A DNA stretch of 64,000 nt from CP2-2F sp034432555 (GCA_034432555.1 DAOUBW010000037.1:72468-136467); one strand, 5' to 3'; positions 36,042 to 45,248 are shown, counted from the first letter of the stretch. Translations and numbers: made by a program. Notes: a model not told the origin generated them from the sequence alone.

Positions 36042-36412
36042 CCTTCTGCCGCCTGTTCTCGTTCCTCTTCCGATTGTACTTGAATAGCGCGCACATAGAA
36101 TTCTTCGCCCGCCACCACGCGCACGTTCAGGCTGCCGCACACCAAGCAGCCTTGCGCGCTCTCCGCCAATGTGGAACGCTGCCCGCATTCGGCGCATTCC
36201 AGCGCTGCTGGCACGCGCTCAAAGTGCAACTGCGCGCCTTCTGCCAAAGTGCCGCTGCTCAGCGTATCCCAATAAAACTGGATCGACTCGTCAATGAATG
36301 AGGAAAGCTGCCCAATGACAAGGTGAATATCCGTGATGCGCGCTGCCTGTGCCTGCTGCGCGTGGCGCACCACGATCTCTAGGATGTGCTGTGTGACTGA
36401 TAGTTCGTGCAT
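36038..36412 (-). CDS. hypA: Hydrogenase maturation nickel metallochaperone HypA
   Basis: A 124-residue protein starting MHELSVTQ, the fixed HypA N-terminus whose His2 binds nickel. The zinc finger is CAEC...CLVC (about residues 77-99), and ECGQRSTLAESAQGC shows the family spacing. It passes nickel to the hydrogenase large subunit together with HypB, which is coded next with a four-base overlap. I use ATG 36412; the longer frame from 36481 adds a non-conserved stretch. Confidence 0.92.
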   Translation of the reverse strand: MHELSVTQHILEIVVRHAQQAQAARITDIHLVIGQLSSFIDESIQFYWDTLSSGTLAEGAQLHFERVPAALECAECGQRSTLAESAQGCLVCGSLNVRVVAGEEFYVRAIQVQSEEEREQAAEG

Positions 36413-36507
36413 GGCGCGTATTCCGTAAGCCCTGTTCAGCTCTTTATGATACGCGCTGAGGGCGCCCAAAACGAGTGCCACCGCTCATCAAAAGCAGGTG
36501 CCGTTTG

Positions 36508-38001
36508 TCACTTTAGCTTGCCTTGCCGCATATCTGCCAAGAGCAGGCGCGCCGCCACGCCGCCGCTGAGCGTCACCATCGGCACGCCGCCACCTGGATG
36601 CGCCGTCCCGCCCGCGAAATACAAGCCGCGAATGCCGCGCCCACGGTTGTGCGGACGCAAAAACGCTGCAAACGGATTGTTGGAGGACATGCCGTACAGC
36701 GCGCCGCGCCGTGCGCCCGTCAGCCGTGCAATATCGGCGGGCGTGAGCTGGTGTTCGGCGCGAATGTGCGGCGTCACGCCGAATTTGGCAAGGGTCGCCA
36801 ACACCTGATCGCGGTAGCGCGGTGCGTTCACCGTCCAGTCGTAGCGGTCGCTTAGAGCAGGCGCGTTGATCAGCACGAACCAGTTTTCCATACCTTCCGG
36901 CGCATCCTCAGGATCGCTCTTTGAGGTGATTGCCACATAGACCGTTGGATCATGCGGCGGCACGCCACGCGCAAAGATGTCGGTGAATTCAGCGCGGTAA
37001 TCTTGCGTGAAGAAGATGTTGTGGTGCGCCAAGCGCTCGTGCTTGCCCTCCACGCCAAGCAGCAGCACATAGCCTGAACAGGACGGCTCGGCATTTAGCA
37101 GGCGCCGCACATATGCCGCGCTGACTGTCTCCGCAGGCAAGAGCTTTTCGTAGACGGTTGCCACGTCCACATTGGCGAGGACTGCTTTCGCAGCAATACG
37201 CTCACCCTGCACCTGCACGCCACATACACGCTTATGCTCAACCAAAATGCGCTCGACTGCGCAACCCGTCCGAATCTCCACGCCCAGTTCTGCTGCAAGG
37301 CGCGCCATGCCACGCGCAATGGCATAGATGCCGCCGCGTGGATAATAGACGCCGCCGTTCAGCTCGACATGCGCGATCACATTCAGCGTGGCAGGCGCAC
37401 GGTATGGGCTGGCACCAACATAGGTGGCGAATCTGCCCAGCAATTGGCGCAAATGCGGTGAGCGCACAAAACTGCGGATGGCAGCATCCATAGAGCGCAT
37501 AGCATCTACACGGAGTGCATCGCGCAGCGGCACCTTGAACAAGCTGGCGGGCGTTGGTGGCGTATCGTAGATGAACACCTTGCCCGTAATGCGGTGCAAG
37601 CGCGCCGCGTATGCCAAATAGGCAAGGTAGCCTTCGGCATCCCGCGGATCGATCTGCTCAATTTGGGCGATCATACGCGGCAGGTCGCTTGTGGCATCTA
37701 ATACTGTGCCGTCGCGGTAGAAGTAGCGTGTGAGCGGCTCAGCGGGCGTCAAGGTTAGGTAGTCAGCCGTGCGCTTGCCGGCCGCCGCGAATAGATCATC
37801 AAAGACGTGGCGCATGGTGATGACCGACGGACCTGTATCCCAACGGAAGCCTTCGGCACGCAGTTCGCTCATCTTGCCGCCGACTTGCCCGTTCTGCTCA
37901 AAAAGCAGCACACGCTCACCCGCCGCCGCCAAACGGATAGCAGCGCTCAAGCCACCAATGCCACCACCGATGATCACAACAGGTTTTTCACGCTCAGCCA
38001 T
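36508..38001 (-). CDS. Carotenoid desaturase/oxygenase of the CrtI family (second copy)
   Basis: A 497-residue FAD-dependent amine-oxidase-fold enzyme. The dinucleotide site VVIIGGGIGGLSAAIRL is at the N-terminus, GFRWDTGPSVIT follows at about 55, and the C-terminal FAD-closing motif GLYFAGGTAHPGGG is intact, all typical of phytoene desaturases and their relatives (CrtD, CrtN, CrtP). As the last gene of an operon that already holds a CrtI, it more likely adds a later double bond or oxidises the end group. It overlaps the preceding glycosyltransferase gene by eight bases. Exact reaction not decidable here. Confidence 0.82.
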   Translation of the reverse strand: MAEREKPVVIIGGGIGGLSAAIRLAAAGERVLLFEQNGQVGGKMSELRAEGFRWDTGPSVITMRHVFDDLFAAAGKRTADYLTLTPAEPLTRYFYRDGTVLDATSDLPRMIAQIEQIDPRDAEGYLAYLAYAARLHRITGKVFIYDTPPTPASLFKVPLRDALRVDAMRSMDAAIRSFVRSPHLRQLLGRFATYVGASPYRAPATLNVIAHVELNGGVYYPRGGIYAIARGMARLAAELGVEIRTGCAVERILVEHKRVCGVQVQGERIAAKAVLANVDVATVYEKLLPAETVSAAYVRRLLNAEPSCSGYVLLLGVEGKHERLAHHNIFFTQDYRAEFTDIFARGVPPHDPTVYVAITSKSDPEDAPEGMENWFVLINAPALSDRYDWTVNAPRYRDQVLATLAKFGVTPHIRAEHQLTPADIARLTGARRGALYGMSSNNPFAAFLRPHNRGRGIRGLYFAGGTAHPGGGVPMVTLSGGVAARLLLADMRQGKLK

Positions 38002-39124
38002 GCGCTGTCTCCTGTGAGGGGAAGGTGCGCCCTTTCCACTGCACGCCGCCGTAGCGCAGCCGCCAATAGATCGCGTGCGCTGCGATGCGCGTCATCAGCA
38101 GGACTGAGATCGGCATCAGGCAGGCATCCAGCAGGCGTTGGTGCGTTGCTGCTGCCGTCAGCATTCGCAGCGTAATGACGCCCAAACACAGCAAAAGCGG
38201 CAGCACGGCGAAATTGCTCAGCACCAACCACACAAACGGCAGCACAAAGGCGAACCAATGCAGCACCGTTGAGATCAGCAGAAAAGGCAGGCGGTTGCCA
38301 TGCCCAGCAAGGATGTTCTTGGCAAAGCCATCGCGGACGGCTGCCCAACCGTTATACATGCGGCAACTGACCAAACCCGCGCCATCAAACATTCGCAAGC
38401 GCAAGCCCGCCGCCTTGACGCGCCGCGCTAACGCCACATCTTCCACCACCTTAGCGCGCACCGCCGCATGTCCGCCGATTGTTTGGTACGCTTCACGGCG
38501 GAACAGCATGACCTGCCCATTGGCAGCCGCGAAGATTGCCCAGCGCGAGTAATGCACCATGATCACAGGCAGATAGGCGAGGATAGCAAATGCCATCAGC
38601 GGCACAATCAGACGTTCTGCCCAGGTGCGCGTTATTTGCGTTGACCACACCGTGAGCAGATCGGCGCCTGTGCGCGCCATGTAGGCGGCAAGGGCGCCCA
38701 GTGCCTCTGGCTGCCAGCGCACGTCTGCATCGGTGAACAGCAGGCACGCGCCGCTGGCTGCCTCAGCCAATTGGTGGCACGCCCAATTTTTGCCGCCCCA
38801 GCCTTCAGGCAGCGGCGCGCCGTTTAGGGCGCGGAAGCGCGGATCGCCATTGGCAGCAGCGCGAGCAAGGTCGCCCGTGCCATCGCGGGAGTTGTCGTCC
38901 AGCACGATCAGCTCGAAATTTGGGTAGGTCTGCGCCAAAAGCCCGCGCACTGTCTCGCCGATGACGGCTGCTTCATTCCGTGACGGGATCAGGATAGAGA
39001 TCAGGGGCGACTCGTTCGGCACGGCGCGTTTCAGGCGCGGAAAAAGCAAAACGTTGCTGATGGCTGTTATGCCGAAGATGAACAGCGCGCCGCCACTGAT
39101 CAGGGTGATGAGTGTCTCAATCAT
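37994..39124 (-). CDS. Family 2 glycosyltransferase, CruG/CrtQ-like carotenoid glycosyltransferase
   Basis: A 376-residue membrane enzyme with an N-terminal span, a GT-A domain (ISILIPSRNEAAVIGET, LDDNSRDGT, the metal-binding FTDADVRWQ, and EDVALARR) and three to four C-terminal spans. The motif LPEGWGGKNWACHQL is shared with carotenoid glycosyltransferases such as CrtQ and CruG. It probably adds a sugar to the hydroxyl that the CruF-like hydratase makes. Its start overlaps plsY and its end overlaps the second desaturase, tying it to the pathway. Confidence 0.78.
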   Translation of the reverse strand: MIETLITLISGGALFIFGITAISNVLLFPRLKRAVPNESPLISILIPSRNEAAVIGETVRGLLAQTYPNFELIVLDDNSRDGTGDLARAAANGDPRFRALNGAPLPEGWGGKNWACHQLAEAASGACLLFTDADVRWQPEALGALAAYMARTGADLLTVWSTQITRTWAERLIVPLMAFAILAYLPVIMVHYSRWAIFAAANGQVMLFRREAYQTIGGHAAVRAKVVEDVALARRVKAAGLRLRMFDGAGLVSCRMYNGWAAVRDGFAKNILAGHGNRLPFLLISTVLHWFAFVLPFVWLVLSNFAVLPLLLCLGVITLRMLTAAATHQRLLDACLMPISVLLMTRIAAHAIYWRLRYGGVQWKGRTFPSQETAHG

Positions 39125-39720
39125 GCTGTGTTGTTGGCACCTTTGGGCAGCCGCAGCCGCAGCGGCTTTGCCAAATCTGCCCGCTGCTTATACAGGCTGA
39201 GCAGCAGGCAGCCGATCATGACCGTGATCAGCGCCCGATCGGGCAAGTTGATCAGCAAATAGGCAAGCCCGCTTAGCGCGGTTAGAATCACCGCCCAACC
39301 GCTGACTGTCACCGCGTAAAACCAGACCACCAAGAGCGCCATTAGGATGATCGGCATGTGGAAAAGTGTCAAACCGATCCAGATGCCGCCCATTGTGGCA
39401 ACCGCTTTGCCGCCTTTGAAGCTCAAGAATGGCGAGAAAGCATGACCTAGCACAGGCGCCAGCGCTACAGGCACAATCTCCATGCCGCGAATGCCCATCA
39501 GCCAATAGGCTGCGCCAACCGGCGCCGCGCCCTTAGAAGCATCCAGCAGCAGTGCCGCCACAAACCACAGCTTGCTGCCGGCGCGCAGCACGTTCGTCGC
39601 GCCCGGATTGCGGTCACCGTAGCTACGAATGTCCTTCCGCAGTGCCAGCTTGCCAATCCACACCGAGAAGGGCAGTGATCCCAGCGCAAAGCCGAGCGCC
39701 GTCCACAGCAGCCAGTTCAT
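39121..39720 (-). CDS. plsY: Glycerol-3-phosphate acyltransferase PlsY family
   Basis: A 199-residue membrane protein with the PlsY signatures SLPFSVWIGKL, DIRSYGDRNPGATNVLRAG (near residue 34) and GHAFSPFLSFKGGKAVAT (near 104). PlsY moves an acyl group from acyl phosphate to glycerol 3-phosphate in phospholipid synthesis. The chosen ATG 39720 overlaps the CruF-like gene by four bases; the longer frame from 39843 is not conserved-looking. Its place inside a carotenoid operon is odd: either the operon simply shares membrane-lipid supply, or this copy acylates the carotenoid glycoside. The motifs fit normal PlsY, so the second idea is only inference. Confidence 0.88.
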   Translation of the reverse strand: MNWLLWTALGFALGSLPFSVWIGKLALRKDIRSYGDRNPGATNVLRAGSKLWFVAALLLDASKGAAPVGAAYWLMGIRGMEIVPVALAPVLGHAFSPFLSFKGGKAVATMGGIWIGLTLFHMPIILMALLVVWFYAVTVSGWAVILTALSGLAYLLINLPDRALITVMIGCLLLSLYKQRADLAKPLRLRLPKGANNTA

Positions 39721-40517
39721 GCCGCCCGCTCCCGCCCAAACCAGAGCGCCGCCAATAAGAAGCCGCCCATGGCTGCCGAGCCAACCATGCCCGCACCGAC
39801 CAAGCCCCAGAAAAGGGTTAGACCGCCCGTCATGAAGAACCACGTTGCGCCGTAGAGGAACAGCAGCGGACGGCGCGGCAGATCAGCGCGTGGGACGGTA
39901 ACCGCCGTCATCAGTGCAGAGGCGAACAGCCAACCGCCATAATTGCTCAGCGGAATGCCGAAATAGGCGCCTACTTCTTGCCAGCGCCAAAAATCCCACG
40001 CCACCAACAGCGGATCGAGGAACAAATCCCACGCGGTGAAGGCGAGCGCACTCAGGGCGATGAAGGCAAAGCGGCGCACAAATGGTTGGGCTGCCAAAGG
40101 CTGCGTGAGGCTGAAGGCAACTGCCCAAGCGGGCGGCAGCATCATCAGCCACGCCAACGGGATCAGCAGCGGCACGCCGCCCAATTGCGGCTGCAAGCGC
40201 TCTGTGTAGCTGTAGAAGCCGAACGGGAAGCCGCTGGTATGTCCAAGCCATTCTACCAACCAGCCGATCAGGGCGACGGTCAGGGCAGTCCGCAGCACGC
40301 GCCACACTGACCACCTTTGCAACAAGAATGCCGTGCCAACTGCCACCTGAAACAGGACGCCCACGCTCAGCGCGATGGGCGTTGCCGCATCGCCCATCGT
40401 CCAACGGGCAATCGGCAAGCTGATCATCGCCAGCAGCCAGCCGATCAATAGGGCAAACGGCAGCCGATCTGTGCTTTCAAGGCGCAAGTTTCGCAAACGG
40501 GCTGCCAGCGCGCTCAT
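39717..40517 (-). CDS. cruF: CruF-like carotenoid 1',2'-hydratase
   Basis: A 266-residue protein with about seven spans. EWLGHTSGFPFGFYSYTERL (about 77) is the hallmark of the CruF/DUF422 family, together with WDLFLDPLLVAWDFWRW. CruF adds water across the psi end of gamma-carotene or lycopene, giving the tertiary hydroxyl used for glycosylation. In cyanobacteria it is found with the glycosyltransferase CruG; here a CruG-like gene lies just two genes downstream. Start is ATG 40517, overlapping the hydrolase stop by four bases. Confidence 0.83.
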   Translation of the reverse strand: MSALAARLRNLRLESTDRLPFALLIGWLLAMISLPIARWTMGDAATPIALSVGVLFQVAVGTAFLLQRWSVWRVLRTALTVALIGWLVEWLGHTSGFPFGFYSYTERLQPQLGGVPLLIPLAWLMMLPPAWAVAFSLTQPLAAQPFVRRFAFIALSALAFTAWDLFLDPLLVAWDFWRWQEVGAYFGIPLSNYGGWLFASALMTAVTVPRADLPRRPLLFLYGATWFFMTGGLTLFWGLVGAGMVGSAAMGGFLLAALWFGRERAA

Positions 40518-41335
40518 CGGAACTGCTCCACAAATTCGCGTAGGGCATTCTCCACCTGAGACCAATACGCCGCACGCGGATCGATCAAGTTGTGTTCGGC
40601 TGGCACTTCTAGGTAGCGCACAGCGCCGCCATAGCGCGAGACGACTTGGCGCGTCAGGTGCGGCTTCACCAGCGTATCCTGTGTGCCTTGTAGGACGAAA
40701 GCAGGCATTTTGAGCTGCGGCGCAAGGTTGAAGGCGCGCTGCCCAACCTGCCTGATCTGCTCAAAGACGGTGATTGGCAGCCTCAAGTCACGGATTGCCT
40801 GCTGCACTTGCGGATCGTCCAGATCGGCATCGGGCATGAAGTTACGAATGCCTTCGCGCACTTCCGGCTTGGAGAAATCCAGCCGAATGAGGCGGAACGG
40901 ACGCACTTCTGGGAACAAAGTGCGGAAGACGGGCATCATGCCCCATAGGATGCTCTCAATCTTGCTGAACGGCGCGCTCAGGATCAGACCATCGGCAGGC
41001 GTCTCCGCCGCCACGCCCATCACCAACGCGCCGCCCATCGAATGCCCAACCAAGAGGACGGGCGCATGATCCTTTTGGAGCGTTTGCAGCGCCTCGCGCA
41101 CGGCGGCTGACCACTCCTTATGGGTGCGCTTGGGCAGAGTCTCAATTTGCGCGCCAAAGCCGGGCAGTAGAATGCCCTGCACTGTCCAGCCCAACGCGCT
41201 GAGGCAATCCGCTAAGGGACGAATATCGGCGGGCGTGCCGGGAAAGCCATGCACCATCAGCGCTGCCGCCCTGCCGCCCTGCATCAGGAATGGCGCGTGT
41301 TCAGCACCTTGAAAAGCCGTGATCGGTGGCAGCAC
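40514..41335 (-). CDS. Alpha/beta hydrolase (monoacylglycerol lipase/esterase-like)
   Basis: A 273-residue hydrolase with the nucleophile elbow GHSMGGAL (Ser near residue 99), the oxyanion region VHGFPGTP, a catalytic Asp in LQGTQDTLVKP and His in PAEHNLIDP: a full triad. It resembles carboxylesterases and monoglyceride lipases that cleave short or medium acyl esters. No signal peptide. The start is a GTG. It sits inside the carotenoid operon between a small membrane protein and the CruF gene, so it might cleave carotenoid or glycolipid esters; substrate unknown. Confidence 0.83.
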   Translation of the reverse strand: MLPPITAFQGAEHAPFLMQGGRAAALMVHGFPGTPADIRPLADCLSALGWTVQGILLPGFGAQIETLPKRTHKEWSAAVREALQTLQKDHAPVLLVGHSMGGALVMGVAAETPADGLILSAPFSKIESILWGMMPVFRTLFPEVRPFRLIRLDFSKPEVREGIRNFMPDADLDDPQVQQAIRDLRLPITVFEQIRQVGQRAFNLAPQLKMPAFVLQGTQDTLVKPHLTRQVVSRYGGAVRYLEVPAEHNLIDPRAAYWSQVENALREFVEQFR

Positions 41336-41341
41336 AGCCGC

Positions 41342-41854
41342 TCAACCCTTCTTGCGATAGCGCGGCACGATCAGCGCGTTGATCACATCCCAGATGAACA
41401 GCAAGCCGCCCTGCATGATGATGCCCACGCCCATCCCGCGCCGAAATTCGGCATTCTCGCCGCCCTTTTCGGCGGCACGGCGCGCCATGTTCAAGCCGCC
41501 AAGCATGTAGAGGATATCTAGCCCAGCGTTGACCCACAGAAAGGCGCGGATGTTGCGCGCTTCCTTTGCCATGCGTGCTGGCTCATGCGCCTCTGGCTGG
41601 GTAGCGCGGCGCGTATTGCCCTTCTGCCCAAAGAAGCCAATGGCAAGGTTGATGACGCTCCAGCCGACTGCCTGTGCGCCAACGCCGCGCCAAAACGAGG
41701 TGAACGCCTGCAAAACAACGCCCGTCCCGAAATTGACGATGTTCCACACGATCAGCCGCCGCGAGAGTTTCTCGTAAAAGTGCCAAATGTTGGGCGGCGC
41801 TGGCACTAGCTCACGGCGCTGCTGTTCGGTCAACTGCACATAGTTATCCAGCAT
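41342..41854 (-). CDS. Small four-span membrane protein in carotenoid operon, unknown
   Basis: A 170-residue protein with hydrophobic segments near residues 35-52, 60-75, 103-120 and 142-160. No catalytic motif is visible; the N-terminal RRELVPAPPNIWHFYEKLSRR is amphipathic. It resembles small conserved membrane proteins of unknown function (possibly DUF6992), a call I am unsure of. It starts two bases after the lycopene cyclase stop and the hydrolase starts six bases after its end, so it is made with the pathway enzymes and could assist them in the membrane. Confidence 0.6.
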   Translation of the reverse strand: MLDNYVQLTEQQRRELVPAPPNIWHFYEKLSRRLIVWNIVNFGTGVVLQAFTSFWRGVGAQAVGWSVINLAIGFFGQKGNTRRATQPEAHEPARMAKEARNIRAFLWVNAGLDILYMLGGLNMARRAAEKGGENAEFRRGMGVGIIMQGGLLFIWDVINALIVPRYRKKG

Positions 41855-41856
41855 GG

Positions 41857-42681
41857 CTACTCGCTCCCTATCTCAACGGTCTGCTTGCGGGTGAGTATAC
41901 CGCGCAAGGCTGCCACATAGCGCGCTGCACGCGCCTTGCTCTCCACTGCCATCACTAAGGTCATGCCGAAGGTGATCAGCACATTCACAATGAAGAAGAA
42001 TTGCAGTTCTTCCAGCGGCAAGCGCCCTAGGATCAGCACATTGACCGTCTGTTCCGGGTTGATTGTCCAGGTGCCGCTGCTGATCGCCAATTTATCGGCT
42101 GCTGCAAGGTAGAGCGTCATCGGCAGGATGGTGAGCCACACCACACGCCGATTGCGCCACAGGATGTCCGCGCCGAAGGCAGTTTGCAGCATGATCGGCG
42201 GCAGCGCCCACACGAACAGCAGCCCCATATAAGTGCCCGGACGCCAGCCAAAGACCAAGATCGCCACGAAGACCAGCCACACAGCAAAGATGGCAAGCGT
42301 GCTGATCTGGCGCAGGCGCACGCCGTTGTTTGGCGCAGGTGCTTGTTCGGGTCTGTGGCGCATGACCATGAGCAACCAAGAGGCGGTCAGCAGCGTCATC
42401 AACACGAAGAAGGTGTATTCTTCAATCGGCACGTACCAGATCAGGAGTCCCGTCACAAGGGTAGGGTCGTACCACCAAACGCGAGTCGCCACCAGATAGT
42501 TATCCCAAGGCGTGGTGTAGAGGACGGCGACGATCACATGCGCGAACATGATCCAGTGCGCGCTCCAACTCCGCAAATGCGCGGGAATGCCAATGCCGCG
42601 CCGCGTATCCCAGGCGGCAACCGCCCACAGCGCTAAAATCGGCAGCACGACAAAAATTGCGAGGAAACCAAAATAAGTCAT
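41857..42681 (-). CDS. Lycopene cyclase, fused CrtYc-CrtYd type
   Basis: A 274-residue membrane protein made of two similar halves, each about three spans. Each half carries the family's P-x-EE motif: VPIEEYTFF (about residue 82) and LPLEELQFF (about 225). Single-chain fusions of the small heterodimeric cyclase occur in archaea, Bacteroidetes and fungi. It closes the psi ends of lycopene to beta rings; with one CruF-type hydratase in the operon the product may be a one-ring, gamma-carotene-like molecule. It starts 15 bases after crtB. Confidence 0.85.
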   Translation of the reverse strand: MTYFGFLAIFVVLPILALWAVAAWDTRRGIGIPAHLRSWSAHWIMFAHVIVAVLYTTPWDNYLVATRVWWYDPTLVTGLLIWYVPIEEYTFFVLMTLLTASWLLMVMRHRPEQAPAPNNGVRLRQISTLAIFAVWLVFVAILVFGWRPGTYMGLLFVWALPPIMLQTAFGADILWRNRRVVWLTILPMTLYLAAADKLAISSGTWTINPEQTVNVLILGRLPLEELQFFFIVNVLITFGMTLVMAVESKARAARYVAALRGILTRKQTVEIGSE

Positions 42682-42696
42682 CGGGAAAACTCAGCC

Positions 42697-43671
42697 TCAG
42701 GCGGATGATTGCTTATTCGGACGCGCACGGCGCGCTTTGCGCCAGATGATCGGCAGGCGGCGCAGCTTGCCTAGCGTGCTGACCCGCGCACGGCGGCGGA
42801 ACACATCATAGTCGTTCGCCTCGATATTGTTCAGGATGGCGCGGTAGAATTCGGCGGCGGCAGCAATAGCGAAGCGCCCTTCGCTGTTCAGCAGGGCGAT
42901 GCCTGCCCACGATTCGGCGTAGAGTTGGCGGTTGCGCGCAATCTGATAGCGCATGAAGGCGCGCCAGTTCTCGGTGCTGCGCCCTGCGGCGATGTCCTGC
43001 TCAGTCACGCCAAAGGCGGCTAACTCGTCTTGCGGCAGGTAGAGGCGTCCGTTGCGCCAGTCCTCGCCCACATCGCGCAGCACATTGGTCACTTGCAGCG
43101 CCACGCCCAGCTTCACCGCATAAGGGATCGCCTCATCGCTGGTGAAGCCGATGATGTGCATCGCCATCAGCCCGACGGTGGATGCCACACCGTAGGCATA
43201 CTCGGCAAGGTCGGCAAAGGTTTCGTAGCGGCGCGGATACAGGTCAGCCGCACAGCCGCGGATCAACTGCTGTGCGTAGCCTTTTGGAATGCGGTAGCGC
43301 GCTTGAGCGTCTGCCCACGCCACCGCCACAGGCTCGCTGGCGGGCGGGTGCGCCATGCCGACGGTGTATTGCCATGCCTCAAGGTGGGCGGCACGGGCGG
43401 CGCTTTGGCTGTCGTCCACGATGTTATCGGTGACGCGGCAAAAGGCGTAGAGCGCACGGACGGCACGCCGCTTTTCATACGGCAGTAGCCCCGATGCCAT
43501 ATAAAAGGTACGGCTGTACAGGCGCGTTAGCGATTCGCAATAGGCATAAGACTCCTCTAGCAAGCCTTCGCTGTGCTGAACTGCCTGTGTGGAAGGGTGG
43601 CTGTCCAGCGCTTCAAGGGCGCGTGCCAGCAAGCGATATTCCCAGTTCGTCGTTGGTAGTTCTACCTGCAT
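42697..43671 (-). CDS. crtB: Phytoene synthase CrtB
   Basis: A 324-residue trans-isoprenyl diphosphate synthase that joins two geranylgeranyl diphosphates to phytoene. Both aspartate-rich motifs are visible: DNIVDD (near residue 77) and DVGEDWRNGRLYLPQDEL (near 195), with RAVRALYAFCRVTDN before the first. The ATG at 43671 follows a GGTAAGGCT leader; the longer frame from 43734 would run back towards the crtI stop. It is the second gene of the operon. Confidence 0.93.
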   Translation of the reverse strand: MQVELPTTNWEYRLLARALEALDSHPSTQAVQHSEGLLEESYAYCESLTRLYSRTFYMASGLLPYEKRRAVRALYAFCRVTDNIVDDSQSAARAAHLEAWQYTVGMAHPPASEPVAVAWADAQARYRIPKGYAQQLIRGCAADLYPRRYETFADLAEYAYGVASTVGLMAMHIIGFTSDEAIPYAVKLGVALQVTNVLRDVGEDWRNGRLYLPQDELAAFGVTEQDIAAGRSTENWRAFMRYQIARNRQLYAESWAGIALLNSEGRFAIAAAAEFYRAILNNIEANDYDVFRRRARVSTLGKLRRLPIIWRKARRARPNKQSSA

Positions 43672-43699
43672 AGCCTTACCTTTCAAGTGTTGCCTGAAA

Positions 43700-45220
43700 C
43701 TAGGCGCCAACAGGCTTGGCAACAGCCTGCACACGCCGTGTACTAATGGGATCGCCGATCAGGTTCTCGACGATGATCGAGGACGATAACACGCCCGGCA
43801 GCCCTGCGCCCGGATGTGTTCCCGCGCCTGCGAAGTAGAGGTTGCTGAAGTCCTCTGATCGGTTATGTGGGCGGAACCATGCTGATTGGAGCAAGATCGG
43901 CTGGATGGAAAAGGCTGATCCCATATAGCTGCCCAGCGTATTTTGGAAGTGCAGCGGATCAATGTAGTGTTCAGCAACAATGTTCGCGCCCAAGTCAGGC
44001 AGGTATTCTGCCTCTAGGAACTGCATGATCGCGTCGCGGTAAGGCTTGGCATAGTGCGTCCAGTCTGTGCCGCTGCCCAGATGCGGCACCGGCGAAAGCA
44101 CGTAGAAATTCTCGCCGCCTTCGGGTGCAATGCTCGGATCGGTGATGGTTGGCATATGCAAGTAGAGCGAAAAATCATCGGAGACGTGCTTCTTCTTGAA
44201 GATGTCTTGCAGCAAGCCCTTGTAGCGCTCGCCCAAGATGATATTGTGATGGCGCAAGCCGCTGTCAAGGTAGCGTTTTTTCGTGCCGAAATAGATCACA
44301 AACAGCGACATGCTGTATTTGTAGTTCTCAATACGGCGGTTGCTGTATTTGCGGCGATATTGCTCCGGGATCAGGCTGCGGTAGGTGGTTGCCACATCCG
44401 CGTTAGAGACAATCGCTTCCGCCTGAAACAGAGTGCCATCTACCAAGCGCACGCCTGTCACCTTGCGCCCATCCACCAAGATTTCTTGCACTTCAGCGTT
44501 CAAGGTGACTGTGCCGCCCAGTTCGCCGAACAGGCGTCCCATCGCCGCCACCAGCGCGCCTGTGCCACCCATCGCATAATGAACGCCCCACTCGCGCTCT
44601 AAGTAGTGAATCATAGCGTAGATGGAGGGCGAATCAAACGGATTGCCGCCGATCAGCAAGGGATGGAAAGAGAAGACGCGCCGCAAGAAGTCATCTTGGA
44701 TGAACTGCTTAACGTAATGATAGACGCTCAGGTAGCTCTGCATCTTGACCAGGTCAGGCGCCACCTTGATCATATCCCACAGGCTCAGGAAGGGCTTATC
44801 TGCCAGCTCGACAAAGCCCTTTTGGAAGATGGCTTTCGTCGTCTGCATAAAGCGCTGATAGCCTTCCCGATCAGCAGGATTCCAGCGCGCAATCTGATCG
44901 AGGATGAACGCCTCATCGCCGTTATAGTCGAAGTGGCGCTTATTGTGGTCGTAAATACGGTAGAACGGATCGAGCGGCACAAATTGGATGTAATCCTCAC
45001 GCTTGCGCCCTGCTGCCGCGAAGAGATCGTCGAACATGAACGGCGCCGTGATGACCGTCGGACCGCCATCAAACTTGAAGCCGTTCTGTTCATAAACATA
45101 AGCTCTGCCGCCCAGCTTATCGCGCTTTTCGAGGATGTGGACATCATGCCCGCGTGCGGCAAGGCGAATTGCGGCGCCTAGCCCACCAAATCCACTGCCA
45201 ATGACGATGATACGTGCCAT
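43700..45220 (-). CDS. crtI: Phytoene desaturase CrtI
   Basis: A 506-residue FAD enzyme that converts phytoene to lycopene in one protein. It has the N-terminal IIVIGSGFGGLGAAIRLA, GFKFDGGPTVITAPF, and the C-terminal LYFAGAGTHPGAGLPGVLSS signature, at the family's usual length. It is the first gene of the carotenoid operon. Its start is ATG 45220, about 30 bases from a promoter that overlaps a near-perfect palindrome (45249-45279), so the whole operon is probably switched by a regulator binding there. Confidence 0.93.
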   Translation of the reverse strand: MARIIVIGSGFGGLGAAIRLAARGHDVHILEKRDKLGGRAYVYEQNGFKFDGGPTVITAPFMFDDLFAAAGRKREDYIQFVPLDPFYRIYDHNKRHFDYNGDEAFILDQIARWNPADREGYQRFMQTTKAIFQKGFVELADKPFLSLWDMIKVAPDLVKMQSYLSVYHYVKQFIQDDFLRRVFSFHPLLIGGNPFDSPSIYAMIHYLEREWGVHYAMGGTGALVAAMGRLFGELGGTVTLNAEVQEILVDGRKVTGVRLVDGTLFQAEAIVSNADVATTYRSLIPEQYRRKYSNRRIENYKYSMSLFVIYFGTKKRYLDSGLRHHNIILGERYKGLLQDIFKKKHVSDDFSLYLHMPTITDPSIAPEGGENFYVLSPVPHLGSGTDWTHYAKPYRDAIMQFLEAEYLPDLGANIVAEHYIDPLHFQNTLGSYMGSAFSIQPILLQSAWFRPHNRSEDFSNLYFAGAGTHPGAGLPGVLSSSIIVENLIGDPISTRRVQAVAKPVGA

Positions 45221-45248
45221 ATGCGTTTCTGTAAACCTTGATAATTGA

